Part shown: positions 1-8,249 of the stretch, piece after piece | Layout of the letters: every line of letters begins with the position of its first letter | Position numbering within the stretch: the first letter of the stretch is position 1 | Assembly: GCA_005792355.1 (NCBI GenBank) | Contig: SXSC01000226.1 | Span: 1 to 32,020 of the forward strand | DNA: 32,020 nucleotides | Source: Opitutaceae bacterium | Lineage (GTDB): Bacteria > Verrucomicrobiota > Verrucomicrobiia > Opitutales > Opitutaceae | Reading direction: 5' to 3' | Program-made: the position numbers and the translations under genes | Notes under the pieces: generated by a model | Told to the model about the DNA's origin: nothing | Databases searched by the model: none | What the model saw: the letters and a program-made list of their open reading frames with translations, nothing else

Positions 1-74
1 AGCACGCCGGCCGCCCCCGAGCGAGCGAGGACGTGGGTGCGATAGTTGCCCAACCCGCCCCTTTCCCAGCTGCC

Positions 75-104
75 TTGAATTCTCTCACGCTTTCGACTTA
101 TACA
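75..104 (+). promoter_or_regulatory. possible sigma-70-like promoter
   Basis: TTGAAT at 75-80 and TATACA at 99-104 are separated by 18 bases, in a locally A/T-richer patch of a GC-rich sequence. It lies just upstream of the first recognisable coding homology near 122. This is a consensus match by eye only; the rest of bases 1-121 shows no coding signal I can recognise. Confidence 0.22.
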
Positions 105-121
105 CTCGTTTCACCCACGAA

Positions 122-682
122 TTGTGCCCTGGAGCCAACTTCGACAGCTACGTCTGGCGGCCAAGCTTTGTCCTGCGCCCGAGCTTCCCTTGGTTCTACG
201 TCGCCGGAGCCAATCCCGCCGACTACCCCGGCTCCCGGATCGACCTCGCGGAACAGACCCTGTCCCTCCCCTTCACCATGCCCGCCCTCGTACTCCTCGC
301 CGCCACGGCCGCGGGCGGTGCCCTCTGGCGCTGGCCGGGATCGCGACTTCCGCTCGCGGTGCTGCTGGTGGGCGCGCTGCCCATGTCCCTCGCGCTCTTC
401 ACCGCCATCGCAATCTCCCACCGCTACACGGCGGATTTCATTCCGCCGCTGCTCGCCGGCGCGGCCTTTGGCGTCGCCGCCCTCCCCACCCTCCCGCCCG
501 CACTCCGGCGGCTCCTCGGCACTCTGACCGTCGTCCTCGCCGTGGTCGCCGTCCCAATCACCCTGGCCACCACCCTGCACTATCAGGGCGAACTCGTCTG
601 GGGCGTGCCCGAGGAAATCTCCGGCCAGTATCTCTCGCTCCGGCAGCAATTCGACGCCTTCCTGACCACCTCCCGCCCATGA
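122..682 (+). pseudogene. C-terminal fragment of a GT-C-like polytopic membrane protein
   Basis: About 186 residues are readable, with three or four hydrophobic segments. They match the C-terminal half of the intact membrane protein at 8250-10199, sharing the order 'FPWFY... / YPFIG...', then a leucine-rich helix, then 'YTADFIPPL' against 'YQVDFTPTL'. They also match the C-terminal part of the broken gene at 2205-3009, including a shared LHYQGE-(L/T)-(V/L)-WGVPEE segment. Upstream of about base 135 the family resemblance stops, although this frame stays open to the window edge. Family members are about 600-650 residues, so this looks like a 5'-truncated remnant. The stop codon overlaps the next start (ATGA), so the old operon joint is preserved. 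A partial gene continuing to the left of the window cannot be fully excluded. Confidence 0.55.
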
Positions 683-2208
683 CGACTGAACACCCCCCCC
701 GCGTGCTCGTCTTCATCGTCGCCTACTACGCGGAGACGACCATTTTGCAGGTGCTCGACCGCATCCCCGCCCTCGAGGGCTACGAGGTGGAGGTGCTCCT
801 GATCGACGACGGTTCGTCGGACGCCACGTATTCATTGTCCGACTCCCTGCGCCGCTCCGGCTCCTACCTCCACCGTCTCACCGTCCTCGCCAACCCCGCC
901 AACCAGGGCTACGGCGGGAATCAGAAACTCGGATACCACTACGCGGTCGAAAACAATTTCGACTTCGTCGTGCTCGTCCACGGCGACGGGCAGTACGCCC
1001 CGGAGATGTTGCCGGCAATGCTCGCGCCGCTCGCGGACGGCCGGGCCGACGTCGTCCTCGGTTCGCGCATGCTCACCCCGGGCGGCGCCCGCCGCGGCGG
1101 CATGCCGCTCTACAAACGGATCGGCAACCGCCTGCTCACCTCGTACCAAAACCGCGTGCTGCGGTGCCAGCTGAGCGAGTTTCACACCGGCTACAAGGCC
1201 TGCTCCGTCGCCCTCCTCCGCCGCCTCCCCTTTGAACTCAACTCCAATGTCTTTCACTTCGACACGGAAATCATCATCCAATTCCTGCGCGCCTCAGCCC
1301 GCATCACCGAGCTCCCCATCCCCACGCACTACGGCGATGAAATTTGCCGCGTCAACGGCCTGCGCTACGCGCTCGACGTGATCAACGCCTCCACCGTCGC
1401 CCGCCTGCAGGACTACGGCCTGGTCTACCGCCGCAATTTCGACGTTGAGTCCGTGACCGCCCACAACCGGCACTATCTGCCGAAGCTCGACTTCCTCAGC
1501 ACCCATTCCGCCGCCGTCGCCGAAATTCCCGCCGGCGCCACCGTCGTCGACCTCGGCTGCGGCCCCGGCCACCTCTGCGCGACCCTGCACGCCCGCGGCT
1601 GCCGCATCATCGGCGTCGATCAATTCAAGCCGTCCGCGGCCGCGGGGGCGTTTGATGAGTTCCATGTCACTGACCTCAACCAGACACCGTTTCCCCGGCC
1701 CCTCGACGACGTGCAGGTCGTGCTCATCCTCGACATCATCGAGCATCTGATTTCACCGGAGAAATTCTGCGACGAGCTCCGCGCGCGCGCCCAGGGAAAT
1801 CTTTCGCTCAAGATCGTGATCTCCACCGGCAACGTGGGCTTTATCGTCACGCGGTTCATGCTGTTCCTCGGCCAGTTCAACTACAACAAGCGCGGCATCC
1901 TCGACCTCACGCACACCCGGCTGTTCACCTTTTCCTCGATGCGCCGCCTGTTGAAGGAAACCGGCTTTGTCGTGGAAAAAGAAATCGCCATCCCCGCGCC
2001 CATCCCGCTCGTGGTGGCGAATCCGTTCTGGCAAAAAACCCTGATGCGGGCGCAGGCCTGGCTGCTGCGGATTTCGCGCGGGTTGTTTGCCTACCAGATG
2101 TTCATGGTCGTGCGACCGCTGCCCACGCTGCCGACGTTGATGCACGCCGCGCGTCAGCACTCCGCCGCCAGGTCGGCGCACGTCGGGACGCCAGCCGGGA
2201 CGCCATGA
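679..2208 (+). CDS. GT2 glycosyltransferase fused to class I SAM methyltransferase
   Basis: The 509-residue protein starts at the ATG that overlaps the previous stop; the longer upstream reading frame is rejected because it crosses that gene. Residues 8-230 form a GT-A fold GT2 domain of the dolichol-phosphate-mannose-synthase type. It has a nucleotide-sugar-binding DDGSSD at 43-48 and a metal-binding HGDGQ at 101-105. Residues about 275-450 form a Rossmann methyltransferase with VVDLGCGPG at 289-297 and a later DIIEHL motif. No membrane anchor is evident. The family transfers sugars from NDP or polyprenol donors, and the fused methyltransferase may modify or cap the same glycan (inference). 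It is flanked on both sides by 4-base overlaps with broken membrane-protein genes, so its original partner may be lost. Confidence 0.85.
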   Translation: MTTEHPPRVLVFIVAYYAETTILQVLDRIPALEGYEVEVLLIDDGSSDATYSLSDSLRRSGSYLHRLTVLANPANQGYGGNQKLGYHYAVENNFDFVVLVHGDGQYAPEMLPAMLAPLADGRADVVLGSRMLTPGGARRGGMPLYKRIGNRLLTSYQNRVLRCQLSEFHTGYKACSVALLRRLPFELNSNVFHFDTEIIIQFLRASARITELPIPTHYGDEICRVNGLRYALDVINASTVARLQDYGLVYRRNFDVESVTAHNRHYLPKLDFLSTHSAAVAEIPAGATVVDLGCGPGHLCATLHARGCRIIGVDQFKPSAAAGAFDEFHVTDLNQTPFPRPLDDVQVVLILDIIEHLISPEKFCDELRARAQGNLSLKIVISTGNVGFIVTRFMLFLGQFNYNKRGILDLTHTRLFTFSSMRRLLKETGFVVEKEIAIPAPIPLVVANPFWQKTLMRAQAWLLRISRGLFAYQMFMVVRPLPTLPTLMHAARQHSAARSAHVGTPAGTP

Positions 2209-3009
2209 GGGGTCGCGCGCGATCGCCCGGCCTCCGCCTCGCCGCCGTTACTCACCAGGCCACCCGACACCGTTGGTTTCTCGTTGCGGCCCTCATCGCG
2301 ACCTTCGGCTTCACCTGGCTCGTGACGCTCGGTTCATTCCGTTTCAACGCCCGGGAAATCTTCGGCAACTTCTACGACCATCAGGCCGTCAGCCTGTTCG
2401 CCGGGCGGCTCGATGTCCCGGGGGACGCCATCGGCGGCGAAGCGTTTGAAGCGCACGGAAAACTCTACGGCTACTTCGGTCCGACCCCCGCGCTCCTGCG
2501 GCTCCCGCTGGTCGCCTCCGGGCTCGCCTTCGGAAAACTCAGCCGCGCCTGCATGGTGCTCTATAATTGATCTGCCCGACCACACCCTCGCCCTGCCTTT
2601 TTCGATGCCGAGCTTGTTCGCCCTCGCGACCCTCGGCTGCCTCGGCGCGATGTTCACCGCTCCGGGTCTGCGCACCGCCATCGTGACGACGTGGCTGGCC
2701 GCGCTGCCGATGGCGCTTGCCCTTTTCGCCGCCGTCGCCACCGCCCAAAGGTACACGGGCGATTTTTGTCCGCTGCTCATCACCGCCGCCGCCCTCGCGC
2801 TCGCCAGCCTTGAACCGGCCTCGCCGCGCTGGCGGGTATTCCTCCAAACCGTCGTCCTCGCCACCACCCTTGCCGGGATCGCCGTCACCGTCGCGCTCAC
2901 GCTCCACTATCAAGGCGAGACGCTCTGGGGCGTGCCCGAGGAAACGCGCTTCGATTACCACCATCTCCGCCAGACCGTAAACCGCTTCTTCGGCGTCCCT
3001 CCGCCCTGA
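2205..3009 (+). pseudogene. GT-C-like membrane protein with large internal deletion and frame change
   Basis: The gene starts at an ATG overlapping the stop of the glycosyltransferase fusion (ATGA). The first 121 codons encode an N-terminal membrane helix and the family motif YGYFGPTPALLRLP, then hit a stop at 2568-2570. From about 2569 a different frame continues with the C-terminal third of the same family (LALPFSMPS, AQRYTGDF, LHYQGETLWGVPEE) and ends at 3009. About 330 central residues are missing compared with the roughly 650-residue relative at 8250-10199. A single deletion joining out-of-frame ends explains it. The two halves could be expressed separately, but a functional glycosyltransferase is unlikely. 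Confidence 0.75.
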
Positions 3010-3070
3010 TCACAGCTTGCCCCAACCCGCATCTTTCGCAGCGCGGTCCGAGACCGCAACCGAAGGAATT

Positions 3071-3228
3071 GGGGAATCTGGTACCGAGCGAAGCGACAAT
3101 CTGACAATCTGTCATCGGGCATCTGAAATCTGTCATTTGGAAGTGCCGAACGAAGTTTCTCAATTTCCAGATGCCCGATGACCGATGCCCGATTGTCGAA
3201 CTGTCGCTTTGCTCGGTCCAAGATTTCC
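3071..3228. repeat. long imperfect inverted repeat (text-like family 1)
   Basis: The left arm 3071-3129 is largely the reverse complement of the right arm 3163-3228, with a loop of about 33 bases. Both arms are themselves built of repeated words such as ATCGGGCATCTG and GAGCGAAGCGACA. The right-arm piece 3183-3227 recurs at 15342-15386 with 40 of 45 bases identical. The transcript would fold into a hairpin with about 55-base arms. Confidence 0.8.
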
Positions 3229-3514
3229 TAAATCGTCGCGAACGTGATCGAAATGCACGGATAGTAGCGCACACCGCGGTGGCCGCCGCCGTTTTGGCAG
3301 GCTCCATGCCCTGAGCTTGTCGTTCCGGTTCATCCCGGGCTCAGTGCACCGGGGCAAACGGGACGCGACACCAGCGGAAAAGATCGGAATCTTTTCCGTA
3401 GTTTGAAAATTTTCCTACCAAAAAAATCTTCCTACCCTCAATCTGGCGATTCGTGGTCGTGCCACAAGTGGACGGTTCAACGCGGTGCATGAACTTACGC
3501 GAGGATTGATACTC

Positions 3515-3586
3515 TCCGTCTCCCTGTCTCTCCTTCTTCCGCCCTTTTCCTCCCCCCTTTCCCTTTCACTCTCACTTTCCGCACCG
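3515..3586 (+). repeat. pyrimidine-rich tract directly before a start codon (family 3 arm)
   Basis: An almost purely C/T stretch with repeated CTCTC, CCCTTT and CACTCTCAC words ends two bases before the epimerase ATG. The same phrase recurs before the next gene (4645-4688), and its complement sits at that gene's border (4571-4595). No purine-rich left arm is seen upstream, so this is a solo right arm. Confidence 0.65.
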
Positions 3587-3587
3587 C

Positions 3588-4586
3588 ATGCACCACGTCT
3601 TCGTCACCGGCGCCGCCGGTTTCATCGGTTCCAACCTCATCGACCGTCTGCTCGCCGACGGCAGCAGCGTCACCGGTTGGGACAACCTCTCCACCGGCCA
3701 GCTCCGCTTCCTAGAGGGCGCGCAGCGCCACCCGCAAGTCCGCCTCGTGCGGGGCGACAATCTCGACCTGCCCACGCTCACCGCCGCGATGGCCGGCGCC
3801 GACTTCGTGTTCCACCTCGCGGCCAACGCCGACATCCGCGACGGCTGGAAACACCCCGAAAAAGATCTCCAGCAAAACACGATCGCGACCTTCAACGTGC
3901 TCGAAGCCATGCGCGCCACCGGCGTGAAACGAATCGCCTTTTCGTCCACCGGCTCCGTCTACGGCGAGGCGCTCGTCACGCCCGACCGCCCCACGCCCGA
4001 GCATGACGTCTTTCCGATCCAGACCTCCCTTTACGGCGCCTCCAAGACCGCCGGCGAGGGTTTGCTCGCCGCCTACGCCGAGGGCGCGCAGATCGCCGAG
4101 GCCTACATTTTCCGCTTCGTCTCGATCCTCGGCGAACGCTACACCCACGGTCACGTTTTTGATTTCTACCAGCAGCTGATCGCCCACCCGGATCACCTGC
4201 GCGTCCTCGGCAACGGCACCCAGCGCAAGAGCTACCTCTATGTGCAGGACTGCATCGATGCCATGCTGCACGTCACCCGTGCCGCCACGGCCCGCGACGC
4301 AAAACACCACACCCAAATCTACAACCTTGGCACGCCCGAGTACGTGCAGGTCAACGCCAGCATCGGCTACCTCTGCGCGGCGCTCAATCTGCAGCCGCGC
4401 CTCGACTACACCGGCGGCGACCGCGGTTGGATCGGCGACAACCCGTTCATCTTCCTCGACACGAAAAAAATCCAGTCCACCGGGTGGAAACCCAAGCTCA
4501 CGATCGAGCAGGGCATCATCAAAACCCTCCGCTGGCTGGAAGCCAACCGCTGGGTGTACGAAGCCCGGCAGGGAGAGGGAGAGTGA
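3588..4586 (+). CDS. NAD-dependent epimerase/dehydratase (extended SDR, GalE-like)
   Basis: The 332-residue protein has the length of a sugar-nucleotide epimerase or 4,6-dehydratase. The Rossmann motif GAAGFIG is at residues 8-14, the catalytic Ser/Thr run SST at 119-121 and the Tyr-Lys pair in YGASK at 149-153. It should be a cytoplasmic NAD-dependent enzyme acting on an NDP-sugar. Substrate specificity (UDP-glucose 4-epimerase or another NDP-hexose or GDP-heptose modifier) cannot be read from the sequence. The start is the ATG immediately after the pyrimidine tract; there is no Shine-Dalgarno site. The C-terminal residues QGEGE and the stop codon are encoded by the purine-rich arm of the following inverted repeat, a sign that the repeat has replaced the native gene end. 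Confidence 0.85.
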   Translation: MHHVFVTGAAGFIGSNLIDRLLADGSSVTGWDNLSTGQLRFLEGAQRHPQVRLVRGDNLDLPTLTAAMAGADFVFHLAANADIRDGWKHPEKDLQQNTIATFNVLEAMRATGVKRIAFSSTGSVYGEALVTPDRPTPEHDVFPIQTSLYGASKTAGEGLLAAYAEGAQIAEAYIFRFVSILGERYTHGHVFDFYQQLIAHPDHLRVLGNGTQRKSYLYVQDCIDAMLHVTRAATARDAKHHTQIYNLGTPEYVQVNASIGYLCAALNLQPRLDYTGGDRGWIGDNPFIFLDTKKIQSTGWKPKLTIEQGIIKTLRWLEANRWVYEARQGEGE

Positions 4587-4688
4587 AAGGGAGGGTGGAA
4601 CTAACCCGAATAATTCCCAACGCGACCACCGCAACCGAAGGTTTCCCTCCCGCTCCCTTTCCCTCTCCCTTTCACTCTCACTTCTCCC
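4571..4688. repeat. inverted repeat filling an intergenic gap (family 3)
   Basis: The purine-rich left arm (4571-4595) contains the stop codon of the epimerase. The pyrimidine-rich right arm (4645-4688) ends one base before the ATG of the dehydrogenase. The reverse complement of the left arm matches 4663-4688 at about 23 of 25 positions. The loop of about 50 bases has ordinary composition. The whole gap between the two genes is therefore one hairpin. Confidence 0.8.
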
Positions 4689-4689
4689 G

Positions 4690-5514
4690 ATGACCATCGT
4701 CCTCACCGGCTCCAGCTCCGGCATCGGCCGCGCCCTCACCGCACGACTGCTTCTTCGCGGCCATCGGGTCTGGGGTCTCGCGCGCTCCAACCAGCAGGAT
4801 TTTGCGGCGCATAATCCTAACTTCCGTGCATCGCGCTCCGATGTGGCGAAATGGTCGGAGGTCGCCGCCGCCGCCAGCGAAGTCTCGTCGACCTGGGGCA
4901 CCATCGACGGCTTGGTCACTTGCGCCGGCCTGCAAGGCGAAGTCGGCCCGGCGTTTTCCGCCGATCCGGAAAAATGGAGCACCACGGTTCGCGCCAATCT
5001 CGACGGCACCTATTTCGCCATCCGCGCCTTCGCCGCGCTGTTCGCCCCGGCGCCGCGTCGCGGAAAAATCGTTTGTTTCTCCGGTGGGGGTGCAACCAAA
5101 CCGCGACCGAATTTCTCCGCCTACGGCGTTGCCAAGACCGGCGTCGTCCGGCTGGTCGAAACCATCGCCGAAGAGGAGCGCGCCCGCGCCCTCGACATCA
5201 ACGCCATCGCCCCCGGCGGGATCAACACGCGCCTGACCGACGAGGTGCTCGCCCTCGGCCCCGCCGTGGTCGGAGCCGCCGAATTTGCCGCGGCCGAGCA
5301 ACAAAAATCCCGCGGAGGCGGTTCGCTCGACCGCGCCCTCGACTGCGTCGAATGGCTCCTCTCGCCCGCCAGCGACGGCATCAGCGGACGCCTCATCGCC
5401 GCGCCGTGGGATCCCTGGCCTACCCTCACCCAGCGCGCCGCCGATCTGGCTGCGACGGACATCTTCACGTTGCGCCGGATCGTCCCCGAGGACCGCGGCC
5501 GAAAGTGGGAGTGA
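4690..5514 (+). CDS. short-chain dehydrogenase/reductase (classical SDR)
   Basis: A 274-residue protein of the classical SDR family. The cofactor motif TGSSSGIG is at residues 6-13, a CAG version of the NNAG motif sits near residue 80, and the catalytic YGVAK is at 145-149. It probably reduces or oxidises a sugar-nucleotide or sugar intermediate with NAD(P)H in the cytoplasm; the substrate is unknown. A Ser-Gly-Gly-Gly stretch lies where the active-site serine is expected (FSGGG). The ATG follows the pyrimidine tract of the inverted repeat. It would be co-transcribed with the epimerase and converges on the minus-strand membrane gene ending at 5561. Confidence 0.85.
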   Translation: MTIVLTGSSSGIGRALTARLLLRGHRVWGLARSNQQDFAAHNPNFRASRSDVAKWSEVAAAASEVSSTWGTIDGLVTCAGLQGEVGPAFSADPEKWSTTVRANLDGTYFAIRAFAALFAPAPRRGKIVCFSGGGATKPRPNFSAYGVAKTGVVRLVETIAEEERARALDINAIAPGGINTRLTDEVLALGPAVVGAAEFAAAEQQKSRGGGSLDRALDCVEWLLSPASDGISGRLIAAPWDPWPTLTQRAADLAATDIFTLRRIVPEDRGRKWE

Positions 5515-5537
5515 TCGCGCGACCACCGACTCCGCAG

Positions 5538-5566
5538 GAGTAGTTGCGCCCGGCCTCGCACTACTC
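5538..5566. terminator. possible bidirectional terminator hairpin
   Basis: GAGTAGTTGCG (5538-5548) pairs with CGCACTACTC (5557-5566), with one bulge and an 8-base loop. It lies exactly between two convergent genes and overlaps the last codons of the minus-strand one. There is no T-run, so Rho-independent activity is uncertain. Confidence 0.35.
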
Positions 5567-7402
5567 GTCGCCGGGCAAGGTCACCGCTGAGCGGTCCCGT
5601 TTCGGCGCCCGCACCGCGAGATACGCCGCCCCCGCCAGCAGCGCCACGAATCCCCACCGCGAGGCGATATTCAGCCATCGCCAAGCGGACTCCGGCCGCC
5701 ACTGCCACTCAATCACGTGCGGCCCCGCCGGCAGATTCAACGCGAGTCGGTGCTCGTGCGCCGCGCGCCGCTCCACCGGCACCTCCCGCCCGTCGACCGT
5801 CACGATGCTCCAAGGAAACGCGACGACGTTCGTGATGACCCAGCCCGGTGCCGCCAGTTCGATCCGCGCCGCGCCCACCCGGCCAAACGCCTCACCCTCG
5901 CGTCCGACCGGCAGAGCCACCTGGTGGGCCGTCTCCACTGTCTTCGGAGTAAGCTGCGGCAGCTTCTTTACGACCGCATAATCGCCCGCCGCGTCGGTTC
6001 TCCCCGCCGTGATCAGCGCCGCCCGCTCGCCGCGCCACGCGTACTGCGGCTCCCCCCCACGCTCCCGCACCGCCGCGCCGTGTTTCAGCTTGATCACGAC
6101 CGCCACCAGCGCGATCGCGAGCGACACCGCGACCAGCACCCCGGTGCCACGGCGGTGGCGTCCATAACCGCCGCGCGCCGCCACGAGGAATCCCGTCGCC
6201 AGCACCACCAGGAGCAGCCCGAGATTCGCCTGGCTCACAAAGCGCGTCCCGAATTGCACGTAGGGCGCCAGCCAGCGAAACGCGTTGGCCAACCCGGGTG
6301 AGAGCGAAAGCAGCAACGTGCCGACGAACCACGCTCCGCCCACGCCGGCCAGCCACGCCGCGGATTGCTCCGCCCGGCTCGCCCCGCGCCAACTGCCCCC
6401 GGCGCGTTGCAGCAGCAGAAAATTCCAGCCCACCACGAGCAAAAGGGCGAAGTGCAGCGGCGCCTCCACGTAAGGGGTTCCCACGTACGCCGGGCCCGGG
6501 GCCGCGCGAAACACATCCGGCGGCACGGGAGAGAATCGCGCGCCCACCGCGTCGATGTGATCCAGCGAAAAAGAAAAATCGGTGTACTTGCCCACGATGC
6601 CCAGGTCCGCGCGAAAATGGAGATTCGCATAAACCCACGGCGCGACAACCACCGCGCCGAGCCCCACTCCAACCACCACCCGGCGGAATGCCCCGTGATC
6701 CTTGCCGCCGGACCGCCGGAATTCCCGGATCGCCAGCGGCACCAACATCGCGATCAGGCCGGCGCCGACCAGCGCCGTCGGCGGATGCGATCCGACGGTC
6801 AGCACCGCAAACACGATCGCCAGCCAGCCGCAGGTCAGGCGTCCGCGCGCCGTTGCGGTCGGGGCCAACGCGGCCACGCCCGCCGCCACCGCGATGTTGA
6901 AAAACGCCACCGCGAAAAATTCCGTCAGCGCCGCCCGGTTGTACAGATTGGTCAGGCTGTGCACCGACCAGGTCACCGCGGCCGCCACGACCAGGCTCAC
7001 CCCGCGAGGGGTCCGGCTGCTCCGGCCGGCGAAGTAAACGGCGCAGAACTGCGCGGCGAACGTCAGCGCGATCCCGACCCGCAGCGCCAGGCTGGCCCCC
7101 AGCAGCGCGGAGAGCAATCCAAGGCACGGATACAGCAGGAACCCGTAAAACACCGGTTGCGGCATCGCGATTGCGCCGGCGGCGTTGAGCACCTCCGGCA
7201 GGCGCAGATGCGCCCGAAGATGCTCCCCCCAGTATCCCACGAGCCACTGGTGGTTGTGCCAGTCGTAGTAGAAATTCGCGCCGGGCTCGAGCAGCAGCCC
7301 GCACGGCACGAGGCTCACGGCGAGGCCCGCGAGGACTTCCCACCACGCCCAGCGATCGGCCTCCGTTCCGGATCCAGCGGCGATTGTCGGCGGCGGGCGC
7401 AT
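5561..7402 (-). CDS. polytopic membrane protein, PTPS-related/GT-C-like
   Basis: 613 residues with roughly ten to twelve hydrophobic segments. The first periplasmic loop carries a polar cluster YDWHNHQW (D47, H49, H51), the position where GT-C enzymes have their acidic catalytic or metal site. A helix pair follows with a 'PVFYGFLLYPC' stretch reminiscent of the PTPS-related membrane family. The last 120 residues form a beta-rich domain (VDGREVPV, GPHVIEWQWRP) followed by a final helix, as in YfhO-type proteins. A likely role is sugar transfer from a polyprenyl-phosphate donor at the outer face of the inner membrane (inference). It lies downstream of the GtrA-like gene on the same strand, separated by 264 bases containing two repeats. 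The alternative is an uncharacterised membrane protein without transferase activity. Confidence 0.7.
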   Translation of the reverse strand: MRPPPTIAAGSGTEADRWAWWEVLAGLAVSLVPCGLLLEPGANFYYDWHNHQWLVGYWGEHLRAHLRLPEVLNAAGAIAMPQPVFYGFLLYPCLGLLSALLGASLALRVGIALTFAAQFCAVYFAGRSSRTPRGVSLVVAAAVTWSVHSLTNLYNRAALTEFFAVAFFNIAVAAGVAALAPTATARGRLTCGWLAIVFAVLTVGSHPPTALVGAGLIAMLVPLAIREFRRSGGKDHGAFRRVVVGVGLGAVVVAPWVYANLHFRADLGIVGKYTDFSFSLDHIDAVGARFSPVPPDVFRAAPGPAYVGTPYVEAPLHFALLLVVGWNFLLLQRAGGSWRGASRAEQSAAWLAGVGGAWFVGTLLLSLSPGLANAFRWLAPYVQFGTRFVSQANLGLLLVVLATGFLVAARGGYGRHRRGTGVLVAVSLAIALVAVVIKLKHGAAVRERGGEPQYAWRGERAALITAGRTDAAGDYAVVKKLPQLTPKTVETAHQVALPVGREGEAFGRVGAARIELAAPGWVITNVVAFPWSIVTVDGREVPVERRAAHEHRLALNLPAGPHVIEWQWRPESAWRWLNIASRWGFVALLAGAAYLAVRAPKRDRSAVTLPGDE

Positions 7403-7457
7403 GATGGATTGGTTCGGTGGATGTTGGCGGGCGGTGCGTCCTGGGCCATCTGGGTGG

Positions 7458-7479
7458 AGCCCGATGTCCCCATCGGGCT
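7458..7479. repeat. palindromic repeat (family 8)
   Basis: AGCCCGATG and CATCGGGCT are perfect 9-base arms around TCCC. The surrounding phrase GGTGGA(A/G)CCCG..GTCC.CATCGGG recurs at 15243-15268, so this is a dispersed repeat rather than a local terminator. Confidence 0.65.
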
Positions 7480-7523
7480 GCTAGCCCGCATCAATCAAAC
7501 TTTCCGTGAAGATCTTTTTGTCC

Positions 7524-7614
7524 CAGAGCGCACAGAGGCCGGACCCAGAGTGCACAGAGCCAATCACGCTGTCTTGCTCCGTGCCCTCTGTGTCTGGACT
7601 CCGTGTCCTCTGTG
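7524..7614. repeat. imperfect inverted repeat built of CTCTGTG words (family 2)
   Basis: The left arm 7524-7559 (AGAGCGCACAGAGG, CAGAGTGCACAGAG) is largely complementary to the right arm 7577-7614 (CCGTGCCCTCTGTG, CCGTGTCCTCTGTG), with a loop of about 17 bases. Each arm contains the same word twice. It lies between two minus-strand genes, after the GtrA-like stop and before the next membrane gene. Confidence 0.75.
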
Positions 7615-7666
7615 ACTCATGCCTTGGCTTCATTCAGGTGTGAATTTTCCGGGCTAGCGGCAGCCC

Positions 7667-8074
7667 TCACGCCCCCCGGGCCCGGAACACGCGGTAGTTC
7701 AGAATCAAGAACACCACCACCGTCGACGGCGGAATCGCCAGCACGGTCGACCACATCGCATCGAGCCCCATCGCCGCATAGAACAACTCGAAAACCGCCC
7801 ACTGGATGAACAGACTCACGCCCGTGGCGAACAGGTACTCCCCGAGTTGCTTGCGCGTGTCGCTGCGCGCGCTCGGCAGGGCCCAAAAACGATTTGCCAG
7901 ATAATGCGTCATCGTTGAAGCGATCCAGGAAAGGACAAACGCCACGCGATCGTGCACGTGCCCGACCAGTCCGCCCAAAATCACGATCTGCACCAGGGCG
8001 GAACCTCCCCCGACAACCAGGAAACGGACCGCCCGGCCGATGGTTTTGGGCTCGAATTTCCCGGGTTTCAACAT
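7667..8074 (-). CDS. GtrA-like four-helix membrane protein
   Basis: With the start at 8074 the protein is 135 residues, the usual GtrA length, and begins MLKPGKF just before the first membrane helix. The family signature is clear: RFLVVGGGSALVQ at the start, a second helix ending SWIASTMTHYLANRFWAL, a third helix after YLFATG, and a last helix ending LNYRVFR. GtrA proteins are small inner-membrane proteins linked to flipping or handling of polyprenyl-phosphate sugars in surface-glycan glucosylation. An in-frame ATG at 8212 would add 46 non-hydrophobic residues and is less likely. Flanked by GT-C-like membrane genes on the same strand, which suits that role. Confidence 0.85.
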   Translation of the reverse strand: MLKPGKFEPKTIGRAVRFLVVGGGSALVQIVILGGLVGHVHDRVAFVLSWIASTMTHYLANRFWALPSARSDTRKQLGEYLFATGVSLFIQWAVFELFYAAMGLDAMWSTVLAIPPSTVVVFLILNYRVFRARGA

Positions 8075-8249
8075 CCCGGCAACCGAACCGCGCGCCGCGT
8101 CCACCGCAACAGCATTTCCGCGGCTCCACCACGGGGTCAGGTCGATAATCGATGCAAGCTCGCGGTGAAGGACGGGAAACCCGACTGACTCCGCAACCGA
8201 TGTCTCGATCATCGACCTGACCCCATCGAACCGAAAAATCGCCCCCCTT

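Larger units (their letters stand above)
3010..3587. other. 578-base non-coding region between operons
   Basis: No gene is supported here. It holds the long imperfect inverted repeat at 3071-3228, then an A/T-richer stretch near 3380-3440 (fraction-rich in TTTTCC and AAAAAA runs) that could carry a promoter for the epimerase gene, and finally a nearly pure pyrimidine tract from about 3515 to the start codon. I see no convincing -35/-10 pair. Confidence 0.6.

Noticed and set aside
3485..4006. 173-codon plus-strand frame overlapping the epimerase start
   Set aside because: It translates the pyrimidine tract and then an Arg/His-rich shadow of the epimerase; no domain.
5892..7346. 484-codon frame overlapping the minus-strand membrane gene
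   Set aside because: Same strand, different frame, very Arg/Gly-rich product; the 5561-7402 frame has clear membrane helices and motifs.
8075..8249. 46-107 residue N-terminal extension of the GtrA-like gene
   Set aside because: The extra residues are polar and low in family resemblance; GtrA proteins normally start right before the first helix, as the ATG at 8074 does.
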